Assembly: GCA_025558095.1 (NCBI GenBank)
Contig: JAIVFI010000002.1
Location: forward strand, 62,001-126,000
DNA length: 64,000 nt
Origin: Hyaloraphidium curvatum
Lineage: Eukaryota; Monoblepharomycota; Hyaloraphidiomycetes; Hyaloraphidiales; Hyaloraphidiaceae
Direction of reading: 5' to 3'
Under the pieces are notes generated by a model, which was not told the DNA's origin, searched no databases, and saw nothing but the letters and a program-made list of their open reading frames with translations. The position numbers were made by a program, and so were the translations under genes. Positions 31,105 to 41,999 of this stretch are shown piece after piece (positions within the stretch are counted from its first letter, which is position 1; the number at the start of each line of letters is the position of its first letter).

Positions 31105-33137
31105 TCAGTCCCACACCCTCCTCTTCCCCACGAGCCACGTCTCGAGCACCGCCAGGGACCCCAGCTCCCGCGTCGGCACCGCGAACGGGTCTCGGTCCAG
31201 CACCACAAAGTCGGCGAACTTGCCCGGCTCCAGCGACCCCGTGATGTCCTCCACGCCCAGCGCCACGGCGCCGTTGATGGTCAGCGCGCGAAGGGCCTGC
31301 TCGCGGGTGACGGCCTGCTCTGGGGAGAAGGCAGCGCCGGAGCGGGTACCGCGGTCGACCATGACTTGAAAGTCGCGGATGGGCTGGATGGGGACGACGG
31401 GCGTGTCGGAGTGCACGTTCCAGATGAGGCCGGCGTCCTCGGCGGACTTGAAGGTGACCATGCGTTCGCGGAGCTGGTCGGCAGGGGAGTCAGATACCCG
31501 GCGTGAATGAAGTCGAGGCAATCACCTTGGGCCCGAAGACTTCTTTGTAGCAGAATTCGCCGAGCCAGTAGTAGAACGACGACATGTAGCTGGGAAACAC
31601 CCTGTCGAGAAACAAATTGAGGAATCGGAATCCCAGGTAGCGACCAAGGCGACGAACCCCAGTTCCTTCATACGCGGGTACTCGTCCTGCCTCGACACCG
31701 TCACGTGCTCGAGCCGCAGCCTCCAGTTCGCGTCCTCCTTGCGGTACTCCTCCGCCTTGCCCCAGTGCTTCTCGAACCCGTCCATGACCACGTCCTGCGC
31801 CCTGTCCCCGATGGCGTGGACCATGGGGCTCCACCCGCCCTCCTTCATCTCCTTCAGCCGGTCCCAGATCTCCTGCTCCGGGAAGTTCAGGCCCCCGCAG
31901 TTGTCCTCGGGCGGGCCGAGGTACGGCTCGCTGACGAACGCCGTCTTGCCCTGCCCCGACGCGTCCGAGAGCATCTTGATCCCCGCGACCGAGAGCAGAG
32001 AGCCGTTTCCGGCGGCGAGCGGGGAGAACATTGGCGCGCCAGGTCGGGCCTGGGTCCAGCCTTTGGAGCGGAGGTTGGCGGCGAGCACGGGCGGGCGGGG
32101 TTCCTGCTGCGTGTGGGCGTGGAAGCCCACGCGGACGTGCAGGCCGCCGGTGGCTTCGGCCATCTCGAACACGGCGAGTGCCTGCTCGGAGCTTCGTGCT
32201 TGAGGGACCCTATGGGAAGAGAAGCGTTAGGTGTCTGAGCTCGAGTCGGCTGAGCAACATCGCACCATGCTTCCGAGATGGTCGTCAGACCCTTCCGCGC
32301 AAACACTTCCGACAGCGTGTCCGACAGGATCGACGACATTTCCTCGGGCGACGGCTCGGGGATGTGCTTCTGGAAGGCTCCGACCAGGCTCTCCTCGCCG
32401 ACACCGTTCATCCGCCCGTCCGGGAACCGCTGGAAATGCCCGCCTCCGGGATAATCCTCCGTCGTCTCGGTGACGCCCTCCATAATCAAAGCGGGAGAGT
32501 TGACGATGATGAAATGGGACGTGTTGTGGGTGACCACGATGGGTCTTTTGTCCGAGATGGCGTCGAGGTCGTCGCGGGTGATGAAGGTGCGGTCGGGCGA
32601 CTGCATGGCGTGGTTGAAGCCCGCAAAGGCGATGATGCCGTCGCCGGGCGTCTCGGCGTGCACCTTGCGGATCTTTTCCAGCACGTCGTCCTTGGTCGGG
32701 CACACGAACATGCTGACGTCGTGGACGACGCTGCGGCCCACGGCGGCGATCATCGGATGGGTGTGCACGTCGATGAGGCCCGGGATCACGGATTTTCCTG
32801 CGAGCTCGACGCGTTCGACGCCCTCCTTGCCGTACGCGGCGAGGATGTCGGAGTCGCTGCCGAGGGCGATGATGGTGCCCGCTTCCGACAAGGCCATCGC
32901 CGTCGCGTCCTGCGGCACATTGTCCGACACGGGCACGATCTTCTGCAGGCCGAACACGACCGTCTTTGCCTTGTCGCGCGACTTGGCCTCCGCCGCCGCC
33001 GCGCCGTCTCCCCCGCGGAGCCGCAGGACGGCATCGCCCGGCCACGACGGCGGGAAGCTCAGCGGCGCGAAACCCGCGGCGCAGCAGCACGTCGGTGCGG
33101 GCGCCGGAGCGTGCGAGGCGTCGCAGGCGTGGGACAT
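31105..33137 (-). CDS. Amidohydrolase, YtcJ-like (amidohydrolase-3 family)
   Basis: Exons 33137-32266, 32209-31658, 31601-31526 and 31473-31105 (introns of 56, 56 and 52 bases) encode 622 residues. The metal-dependent hydrolase core shows IPGLIDVHTHP (two metal ligands) and later HAIGDRAQDVV. After the second intron, whose donor is GTTCGT, the sequence LGVFPSYMSSFYYWLGE and then WNVHSDTPVVP restore the family's conserved blocks. The C-terminus LEPGKFADFVVLDRDPF is typical. Family members cleave formamides, ureas or related amides; the exact substrate cannot be read from sequence. The N-terminus is Cys/Pro-rich (PTCCCAAGF) and unlike bacterial homologues. The introns exclude a recent bacterial transfer or contamination. 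Confidence 0.83.
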
Positions 33138-33350
33138 CGTGGGAGTGATTCGTCGGATGTTTGTCGGCCAGCGGCCGCGGGCCGTTCCCACTGCGCAGGG
33201 ATCGCCGCTCGCAAGACGGGGCAACACTGCTCTCTTCCCTAGAAAAGGTGGGAAAGAGTGATCAATCCGTGTCTACTACTGCGGATGGATGTCCAACGCC
33301 GGTAGATGGCAAGGCTGCAATAGATATTACGGGCGGAATACACCAAATCA

Positions 33351-34937
33351 TCATCCCCTCTCCGCCAAGTCGTACTCCGCCATGTAGTACGGATGGTTTG
33401 GATCGAACCGCGTCAGCGGCACCGGCCGCTCCACCCTGCCGATGGGCACCGTCTCCCTCCCCTTCCTTCCCAGCCTGGCGTCCCCCAGCGCGTCCCTCCC
33501 CCTCTCCGCGAGCTCCTCCAGCCGCGCAACGACGTCCGGATGCCTAGCAATCACGTCCTCGTTCTCTGCCGGGTCCGCTTCCAGGTCGTACAGGGCGCGG
33601 AGCTCTTTCCGGCGCTTGGAAAAGTGCAGCTTGAAACGGCCCGAGCGGACAGCCTCGAGGTCGTCCATGAAGTAGTAAAGGAAACACTCGTGCGACGATT
33701 TGGCCCCCTCGTGGAGCCAGAGCGGGGAGATGTCGCGCCCGTCGATCGCCCGGCCCGCGGGGAGCCTCGCGCCGCAGAGCTTGGCGAGCGTAGGGAAGAG
33801 GTCCATGGCCGTCGCCAGCTCGCCCGTCGTGCGCCCCGGGCGGACCTTGCCGGGCCAGCGGATGATCGCCGGAACCCGCATGCCGCCTTCCCAGGTCTGG
33901 CCTTTGGTGCCTCGAAAGGGGCCGTTGCTACCGCCCAAGGGCTGGCCGTCACCCCCGAAGGGAGCGGGGTTGGGGCCCAAAGAGCCGTTGTCGGAAGTGA
34001 AGATGACGATCGTGTCATTCTCTAGGCCCAGGGCGCGGAGCTCGGTGAGGAGGACGGCGGTGGCCCTGGCAAGGGCTCTAAATTAGCAGCAGGCAATGGC
34101 GCGGTTGGGGGCCTGCGCGTACCAATCAATTGATTCAACGGCAGCACCGTAACGCCCGTTCTTGGTTTGCTTCATGAACCGCTCCTGCACGTAGATAGGA
34201 AGGTGCACGTACAAGTGCTGCTCACCCAACGGAGTCAACTCCTCGGTCGAAAGCACGAAGCCCCCTTCCGTGCAACCCACCGCCAGGTAAAGAAACCACG
34301 GCTTGCTCTTCTCCGCCCGCATGAACCTGATCGATTCCGCGACGTACCGCCCCGTGAGCGACGCCTGGTCCGGCTGCTGCTCGATCACCTCGTCCCCGTC
34401 CATCAGGGGCAGCGGCGGGTAGGGCGGGAGGAATGAGGGCGTGTTGGCCTGCCGGCCCATGTCGTTGGAGTAGGGCAGGCCGAAGTAGCGGTCGAAACCG
34501 TGGTTGAGGGGCATAAAGTCGGGCTGGTCACCGCAGTGCCTGCCCCCGGGGCGTCAGGCGCGCCGAATCGCGGAGCAGGCGCGGATTCGCACGCGTCCGC
34601 ACCATTTCCCGATCATGCATGTCGCGTAGCCCGCGCCGGAGAGCACCTTTGCGATCGACACCTCGGTTGGCGCGAGCCCGACGGGCATCGCGGGGAACAG
34701 AACAGGGAGGTTCTCGAAGCTCCCGAATCCGAACCGCGGCGGGTACCTCCCCGTCAGAAGCGCGCCGCGCGACGGCGAGCAGACGGGGGACGCGGCGTAA
34801 AACGCGTCCATGCGCAGGCCTTCGGCTGCGAGCCGGTCCAGCGTCGGGGTCGCGTTGAGCCGCGAGCCGTAGCAGCCGAGGTCGCCCCATCCGAGGTCAT
34901 CGCAGTTGATGAGGAGCACGTTGGGCGGGCGGGACAT
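33351..34937 (-). CDS. Arylsulfatase-type sulfatase
   Basis: Exons 34937-34603, 34539-34281, 34217-34123 and 34065-33351 (introns of 63, 63 and 57 bases) encode 467 residues. Family motifs are intact: LINCDDLGWGDLGCYG (calcium ligands), SPVCSPSRGALLTG with the Cys converted to formylglycine in C-x-P-S-R, GKWHCGDQPDFMP restored by splicing, and FTSDNGSLGP. The enzyme should cleave sulfate esters. The second intron (34280-34218) is a multiple of three without a stop, so it could be retained; its removal gives LYLAHLYVHLPIY, a better match. No signal peptide is visible at the chosen Met, so a cytosolic product or an unseen first exon remains possible. It shares strand and neighbourhood with an amidohydrolase and an alpha/beta-hydrolase. 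Confidence 0.87.
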
Positions 34938-35075
34938 TCTGCCGAGGATCCCCGAATACAGCGGCGCCGTTGGGACGATGGCGTGCTCGACGCGCGTTCA
35001 GTGTCTCCCCAAGACCCTTATGACACCCTGACTCCAGTTGTTCACAGCACTCATCTCGATCGGCTTTACTGCGGG

Positions 35076-36344
35076 CTACGACCTGGAGTACAACCACGAT
35101 CCGACAATGTCTGCCACCTCCTCCGGCCTTTCGAGAGCAATCCAGCTCCCCGCCCCCTGGAGCACCACCTCGGCCAGGTCCGGGCATAGCTGCCGCATGC
35201 GCACGCGCTGCGCCTCAGCAGAGAGGGGCTGGAACTCGGCACCGACGAACAGCACGGGGACGTGAATCTCCCTCGGCACGTCCTTGAAGTTCTCGACGGT
35301 CCCGGATTCCAAGCGGTACCACTGGATGGGACCGCCGATCCCGCCTATCGACCGGATGTGGGCCACCAGCGCCTCGGTTTCCGCGTCCGAAAGCAGCGGC
35401 GACGCCGTGCCGAACCCGGCGCTGAGGGCCGCCATCGCGTCCTCGCGCCCCGCCGTGATTTCGGCGCTCATCCGCGCCGTCTTGGCCGCCTCCTCGGCCC
35501 CACCGGGACGGAGGAAGGCGTGCAAGAGCAGGGCGAGATTGGCGTCAATGTCCCGCACGGCCCGGTCGGTTTGCATGTACAGGCGGTGGGCCATGGCCGG
35601 GTTGGCGCGCATTGCGAAAAGGGCGTCTGGTACGTACACCTGCGCCGGGGGGATGTAGGGCGTAGAGAGGAAAACGGCGTGCGAGACGAGGCTGGGAAAA
35701 AGCAGGCACAGGGAGAATAGAGCATGGCATCCGCCGTTGTATCCCATGGCGACGACGCTCTGCAGGCCCAGCTGGCCCAACAGGCCTGCCAGGTCCTCCG
35801 CGATGGAGCGCAGGCTGTAGAACGCCACGCGCTCGGCGACCTCTGCCTGCTTCGGCTGCGGATCGCCGGCGTTGTAGCCCCGGAGCGAGGGGATGATGAG
35901 GCGGAAGCCCCTCGTGAGGAGCAGCGGCAACAGTCTGCGGAAGCCCAGCGGGCCCTCGGGGAACGAGCCCAGGAGCAGCAGCGTGGCGACCGGTCGCGGA
36001 GGAACCGCGTCCACGTAGTCGAAGGAATATCCGCGAACGCGGCACCGCCTCGGCGGCGGCCAGAAGAAGGGCAGCGACGGCGCGTGGCCCGCACCGCCGC
36101 CGTCGGCCCAGTCGGCGCCGTCGGGCTCGGCGAGCGTGCTGCGGCTGCACTCCGACGCCTCCGTCGCCGCCGCGAACTTGGCGCCGCCGCGGTGCGCCGC
36201 CGCGTCGAACGGGGCCGCCCCGGCGAGCGCGGAGTCGAGTCCGAGGGACGCGAACGAGAGCGACGACGCCGACGACCGCGAGAAGAACGAGTCTAGCGAC
36301 CCGACGTCCGAGTCGAGGTCGGCGCCCGCGTCCTCCCACGACAT
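35076..36344 (-). CDS. Epoxide-hydrolase-like alpha/beta-hydrolase, catalytic residues replaced (paralogue 2)
   Basis: A single exon of 422 residues, clearly paralogous to 23478-24785: shared SLRGYNAGDPQPKQ, FLSTPYIPPAQVYVP, HRLYMQTDRAV, IGGPIQWYRLE, VLFVGAEFQP and ALERPEEVADIV. The elbow reads GYNGGCHAL, so the expected nucleophilic Asp is Asn; the catalytic His position is Ser (GAGSW) and the HG motif is LG. The capping Tyr (QWYR) is kept. The two paralogues lose the same functions by different residues, which suggests an old, maintained non-hydrolytic family rather than a decaying gene. The N-terminal ~100 residues are acidic and Ser-rich, as in the paralogue, and likely disordered. Confidence 0.78.
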   Translation of the reverse strand: MSWEDAGADLDSDVGSLDSFFSRSSASSLSFASLGLDSALAGAAPFDAAAHRGGAKFAAATEASECSRSTLAEPDGADWADGGGAGHAPSLPFFWPPPRRCRVRGYSFDYVDAVPPRPVATLLLLGSFPEGPLGFRRLLPLLLTRGFRLIIPSLRGYNAGDPQPKQAEVAERVAFYSLRSIAEDLAGLLGQLGLQSVVAMGYNGGCHALFSLCLLFPSLVSHAVFLSTPYIPPAQVYVPDALFAMRANPAMAHRLYMQTDRAVRDIDANLALLLHAFLRPGGAEEAAKTARMSAEITAGREDAMAALSAGFGTASPLLSDAETEALVAHIRSIGGIGGPIQWYRLESGTVENFKDVPREIHVPVLFVGAEFQPLSAEAQRVRMRQLCPDLAEVVLQGAGSWIALERPEEVADIVGSWLYSRS

Positions 36345-36713
36345 CGTGCCGGCGTGGTGCTGGGCAGGTGTTGGTTTCGTTCAGGCACGGAGGAAAGTTC
36401 CCTGCCGGTCGGTCGGGGTCTGGGCCGGTCCCCTAAAGCGCGATGCCGCTTGAAGGAACCGAGGGATCTTCCACATGAGGACGTCACTGATGCTCATTGC
36501 ACCGGCGCGAGGCACACACAGAAATCAGCAGAGGGCAGGTGGAGAAGGGACGGAAGCTGAAAGAAGCGGAGAAAGTCGACCAGAAGCCTCGGGAATACAG
36601 AGCTCCTGCAGCAAGACAGTCTATGCAACGAGGTATGCTGGTGTCTACAGAGTGCGCTGATCAAGTTCTGATCCACGTTGTGCGGTATAGAAGGAGTGCA
36701 TAAGCCTTCGGCC
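36345..36713. other. Intergenic region, no gene seen
   Basis: 369 bases upstream of the alpha/beta-hydrolase and downstream of the sugar-dehydrogenase gene (both minus). It is less GC-rich than its surroundings around 36470-36720. I see no coding signal in either strand. Confidence 0.5.
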
Positions 36714-39700
36714 TCAGGGGTCGACGATGATGTTGCGGTCCACGTAGTTCCTTCGACCACACATGTCGGTCGCCGCGAACCGGATTTGAATATAATAGTA
36801 CTGTGAACCGTCGAGGGGATGTGGCGGGATCGTAAGCCGCCCCGATGCCAGCCCCGGGTCCCCCGGCAGAGCTGGGATCTGGCTGAGGAAATGGGTGTGG
36901 CAGAGCGGCCCCTGGCAGTGGATGAGGTTGGTGAACCACTCGAAGCTGCGGGCCGCGATGGCCTGCCCGCGGAAGTCGGTCGCCGAGCCGCGGAAGGAGA
37001 TGACGGTCCCCGGGCGTGCGCGCCGCGGGGTGCCCGACCCCGAGACGACCGAGATCGTGGCCGTGAGGTTGGGCAGGTACGGCGCGTCTGGTCCGCAGAG
37101 CAGTCGTATGTCGCCCCAGTCCAGGCGGTCGTCGACAATGTTTCCGGCGGAGTAGGTCCCTCCGAAGGGCCGGGTGGCAATCAGTCGAATCCCCTGGTAC
37201 CGGTGCAGGTTTGTCACGCGGAACCGCAGGGGATCCCTCCCCCCAGCGAGGAACCTCCCGCCCATCATCGTGGTGCTGTTCCCCAGCCCGACCCGGTTCA
37301 GGGTCTGCACGGCAAACTCCCCGACGCCCCTCCCGCCGCTCTCGTCGTCCACTCCCACGTTGGCCTCGAGCGCGAAGCAACGGTAAAAGTAGCTGACGGT
37401 GATCTCGCTGTTTGCCCGGACGCCCAGCCCGAAGCTGAACCGGTTGCCGTTGATCGTCATCTGCCGTCCGTCGTTGGCCGCCGTGCCGCCGACGGACGAG
37501 TCGATCTCGACCGGCCCGGCGCCGGGGCCGTTCAGGCGGTACGAGATGCCGGGGATCTGGTTGGGCCGCATGATCGTCGACCAGCTGGCGGGGAGGGCAT
37601 TGACGCGGGGGCCCGGGTAGCAGAAGGACCGTGGGGGCGTCGGGGGGCGGCCGCCGAGCTGCGAGGTGGCGAGGAAGCACCAGCGGTAGGCGGCGAGGGT
37701 GCTGTTGTAGGTGGCAAATGTGCAGGCGACGGTGCGGATGGCGACGGGGGCGTTGAGGACCGCGGAGATGCAGGCCTGGCGGTCGGCGGGGACGAGGCAC
37801 TGCGTGGTGCTGCCCGGCGCTGGCATGCACATTGGCTGAAGAGGTCACCTCAAATGGTCAGCAAGTATCATGGGGAAGGCATCAGAGGCCAAACTCACCA
37901 CCGATCCGACGTCCAGCTTGACCGGCGTGGGCGTGTTGGGCAGGCACTGCCACCGGTTTCCCAAGGCAAGGAAGGCGTTGCGGCACGGGTGCCCGTTGGT
38001 CGAGTACATAGTCACCGTGCACTGCAGCGGCACCGCCGCTCCGTTGCGGGTGCCGACCAGCTGGTTGCACTGCTCGGCGGTCGTGGTCGAGTTGATGCAG
38101 CTGCTGCCGTCAAGCGACATGCAGAAGACCTGGAGGAGACGTTTGTCAGGCACGGCTGCCGACGCCAAGTGATAGTGCGGCTCACGTTTCCGTTGCGCAC
38201 GAAGATGGGAGTGGAGACGCCGCTGCCGTCGGGCAGGCACCTCCATTGGAGGGCCACGGGCGACGAAGGTCCGTCGAGCCAGCTCCAAGCGACACCGCAG
38301 ATGTCCGTGGGCGACGAGTTCAAGTCGGCAGAGCACTGAAAGATCGCGGTCAGCTTCGGATGCGGAATCGGGCTTCAACTACTGCTGTGCCCACCCTCTT
38401 CTCTGACGCCCCGGCGGGCCGGGCCGACGCTAGCGCCATGCAGCCCGCCGCCGACCCGCCGTTGACGCAGGTCGCACCGCCGTCGGTCGACATGCACGAG
38501 GCCGATCCGCCGTCGTTGATCCGCACGGGGCTGTTGTACCCGTCGCGACCGACGCAGGACCACGTCTGCTGGATGAAGGAGCGGCCTGCGCTGCACCACG
38601 TGTTTGGTCCGTAGCCTGGCGCAGAGAGCAGTGAGCGGCGGCAGCCTCCTGCCCGAACTTTCGCACGAGCATACCCGTGTTCTGGTACTTGGCCATGTGC
38701 TGCGGCCCGCACCCAAAGCTCGTCACCGTCGCGGGTGGGTTGTTGGCCAGCTGCACGCATGCCGCCGCGTCGGCGGCCCAGAGGCAGTCGGTCGGGCTCA
38801 CGGTCGAGGCCATGCACGCCGTGTTGCCGGCAATCATCCGCATGGGGGTGGTGAAGTTGGGCGCGCAGAACCACCCTATGGCGCCGTTGATGGCGGGGCC
38901 GGGAGGAGGAGGCGGGGGTGGCGCGGGCGAGGGCGGCGGGGGCGGGGGCGGGGCAGGGCTCGGGGGCGGTGGGGGAGGAGCCGGCGGGGCTGGTGGTGTG
39001 TAGCCGGTGTAGGTGATGAGGCGAAGCACGCCGTAGTTGCCGCACGAGGTGCAGTGCCCGAGGTACCAGATCCGGCCGTCATATGGGTTGAGCTTGATGG
39101 CCACCGGATCGTCCATGCCGCGGGAAAACACCTCGGTGCTCCCGTACTGCCCGTTGTTCCAGTTCATCCGGAAGAAGATGGACTTGGCAAAGTCGGCGAA
39201 CAAGTAGCTGCCCCCCAAGGGGGCCGGGTAGCTTCGCGGGAAGAAGGTGCCGCCGATCGCCGCCGACGAGACGCCGTCGTGCGACCAGGTGTAGGCGGCG
39301 ACCTTGGATATGTCCGCGTACGGGTACCCCGAGTTGCCCGTGTAAAACGACTGGCAGGCCGGAAAGTCCCTGTTGGGCGCGGTCGCCATTTGGTTTCCCT
39401 CGTAGCAGGGCCACCCCCCGTTGCTCCCCCTCGTGGCGATGGCTACCCATTCCCACAGGTACCAACCCACATTGCCGCAGATAATGGTACCATCCCGCTC
39501 GGGCGTGAAGGAGCACTTGAACGGGTTGCGCAGGCCGACGCTGAACACCCTTGAGCGGGACGAGTCCGCGTTGCCATCCCACCACGGGTTGGAGGGCAGA
39601 CCCAATCCCGTCTCGGGATCGATGCGGAGGATCTTGCCGCCCAGGAAGTTGGGATCCATGGCCAGTGCCCACGTAGTGGGTATCTGACTGCCGTATTTGG

Positions 39701-40394
39701 TCCAATCGCCTCCCTCCTGGGTCTGGCCCTCGCCGACGGCGGCGTAGAGCATGCCGTCGCTTCCAAAGTCCAACCAACCAATCGAGTGGGTGGTGCCCAG
39801 CATGGGGCTGCAGTCGCCGCCGTACCACCCGCCCTGCATGTTGTTGCACTTTCCTATCAGGATGCGCTGCGAACCGGCGTCGGCGTAGTCGCCGAAGACG
39901 GTGAAGCGCGACAGGCGATTCTGCTTGGGACCCTCGATGTCTGCCGGGTTCGCGTCGAACACCAGGCTGAGGTAGATGTAGGGCGTGGCTGGGAAGTTCG
40001 GGTGCTTGACGATGCCCATGAGGCCGCGGTCGCCGTAGGCGGAGCCGACGGCCGACCGCAGGTCCAGCAGCACGTTGGAGAAGAACCATCCACCGTTGCC
40101 GTTGGACTTGTACAGGTTGACCATGCCGTTCTTCTGGAGAACGGCGACGCGGTCCCGGTCGAGGAACTCAAAGTCCGTGACGATGCCGAGGTTGGACATG
40201 ACGTCCTGGGTCCAGACGCCGGCGGGAAGGCCGAACGGCACCGCTGCCGCGGTGCGGGCGAGGAGGAGGAAGCAGGCGGCCGCCAGCGCCGCGAGCCATG
40301 TCCGGGAAACTCCCTGCCGCCGGGGGCCCTCCACGCCCTCTCGTCGGAGATGCCGCCGCTCTGATCCCCCGGAAAGCCCATCGCCATAATGCAT
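36714..40394 (-). CDS. Secreted PQQ-type sugar dehydrogenase-like protein with Cys-rich repeats, NPCBM and Ig/PKD-like domain
   Basis: Exons 40394-38675, 38615-38395, 38335-38186, 38129-37899 and 37835-36714 (introns of 56-63 bases) encode 1147 residues. A basic N-terminus and hydrophobic segment (about 32-52) direct secretion. Residues ~55-450 form a glucose/sorbosone dehydrogenase beta-propeller, with DRGLMGIVKHPNFPATPYIY and VFSVGLRNPFKCSF. A Pro-rich linker (~463-500) follows. Then come Cys-rich segments (~500-850) with recurring spacing (FCAPNFTTP, QCLPN, RCLPDGSG, FCMSLDG). Residues ~850-1020 are an NPCBM carbohydrate-binding module (NGNRFSFGLGVRANSEI, VGVDDESGG, DWGDIRLLC). The C-terminus (GTVISFRGSATDFRGQ) is the Ig/PKD-like domain often attached to these enzymes. 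Likely an extracellular sugar-oxidising or polysaccharide-binding protein; the cofactor is inferred. Confidence 0.85.
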
Positions 40395-40848
40395 GGACGT
40401 CTGCGGCGCCAGATCCGTGCCGTACGACGTCTCCGGAGTCCTGTGCCGGGTGCAGTGCTGTGAGATGCCGTTTAGGGACGCCGCTCCGCCGCCGACTCCG
40501 CCACGCGCGAAATCAGCACCCACCATCTGGAGGGGGCCCGCCGATTCCGGGCCAAAGCAGCATCCCGGTGACTGTTGACATCTTGGGTGCACAAAGAACA
40601 CTTCCTGGCCATTGCTTGTCTGTCCTGGACATCGAGCGAACCTCATGCGTTTCGATGGTCCCATCCATCGGCAACAACCTCAACCCCCTCAACCGACCCG
40701 CAATAGATTCTGCTCCCGAAATTGCACCATTCAATCCCTGCTGTGGATGGGCCTCCCACCCACAGCACCCTCAGCCCAGTTGGCCGCAAGGCCACGGGGC
40801 TCGGTGTTTTCCGCTCATCCCGTTCCGCGCTTGCGGATTCCAACAACA
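40395..40848. other. Divergent intergenic region
   Basis: 454 bases between the sugar-dehydrogenase gene (minus) and the GST gene (plus). I recognise no gene or repeat; it contains somewhat AT-richer stretches that would suit promoters. Confidence 0.5.
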
Positions 40849-41894
40849 ATGTCCCCCTCCACGGATCGCCTCGCCGCGCACCTCGCCCACCTCCTCCCGC
40901 CCTCCGCGGCGGAAGATGCTGCTCTCTCTCCCTCCCCCACGGCCGGCGCCGGGGGCAAACCCAAGGTCCGCCTCTCGCGCGCCGTTTGCGACGGTTTGCC
41001 AACAAACCTCCCTCGCACAGCTCTACGACTCCAAGAACGCGCCCAACCCGCGTCTTGTGAGGCTCTTCATCCACGAGAAGGGAATTGGCGGGGAACTGGA
41101 CGTCGTGAACGTCGACATCAACAAGGTGGGCGCCGGGTGTCTCCCGCGGCGAGATGGGCGGGCAGCTGACGCGCGGGCGAGGGTAGAACGAGAACAGGCA
41201 GGCTCCCTAGTGCGTATGGTTCCGCATTGCGTTCCGGAACGGCGGCTGACAGCGGGATTGGGGACGCAGCACGGACAAGAACCCCGGCGCTCAGGTTCCC
41301 GCGCTCGAGCTGCCCGACGGGACCGTGGTGGCCGAGGTCACCGTCATCTGCGAGCTGCTGCAGGACCTGTTCCCCCACATTGGCCCGAACCTGATCGGCG
41401 AAACCCCGGTGGAGCGTGCTCTGACCCGGATGTGGTGCGTTCCGCGTCGGGTCGGCCGGTCCCTCGGGAAGCTGACGCGGTTTGCGCCGACCTACAAAGG
41501 TGCCGCCGCATCGATTACAAGGTCGCGGAGAACATCTTTGTTGGCTTCCGTGCCGTCGAGGGCAACAAGTTCTTCACGCCCCGCATGAAGCTGTTCCCCG
41601 AGGCCTCGCCCTCGCTCAAAGAAATGGCGCGGATCGGCACCATGTGGTTCGACGAGCAGCTCAGGAAGAGCGGCAAGCCCTACCTCCAGGGAGACAAGAT
41701 GATGCTTTCGGACCTGTGGCTCTACACGGTGCTGCACTTTGGGCGCACGGTGAAGCAGCCCGTGAACCCCGAGGCCAAGGTGCGTCCTGGTTGGCCAGAT
41801 GTGGCCGTTGCTCAACCATTCGTCGCGGCAGGCGATAGCCGAATGGATGAAGCGGATGGACGAGCGGGCGTCGATCAAGGCGATCAAGGCCTAG
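40849..41894 (+). CDS. Glutathione S-transferase
   Basis: Exons 40849-40965, 41021-41136, 41270-41434, 41500-41779 and 41832-41894 encode 246 residues. The thioredoxin-like N-domain reads KLYDSKNAPNPRLVRLFIHEKG and NPGAQVPALELPDGT, including the cis-Pro. The helical C-domain has RIDYKVAENIFVGFRAVEG and ends WMKRMDERASIKAIKA. A ~39-residue extension precedes the thioredoxin fold. The second intron (41137-41269) is the least certain: it is 133 bases, and I chose donor GTGTCT because it keeps phase and gives NKVGAGTDKNPGAQ. The enzyme would conjugate glutathione to electrophiles; the class is not determined. Confidence 0.8.
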
Positions 41895-41999
41895 AGGTGG
41901 TCGACAAGTTTGAGCGCACGGCATGCTCTCTTATTGACGGAGCAATAGATTGTTGGACCGCCCCGTCGATCCGACACCAGTGAAATAGCTGTTCCCGAC

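Noticed and set aside
31105-33137. Bacterial contamination as the source of the amidohydrolase
   Set aside because: The gene is interrupted by three short introns of the same type as its neighbours, and flanked by clear eukaryotic genes.
38881-39000. Pro-rich run in the sugar dehydrogenase as a frame error
   Set aside because: The frame is continuous on both sides with sensible protein sequence, and Pro-rich linkers between secreted modules are common.
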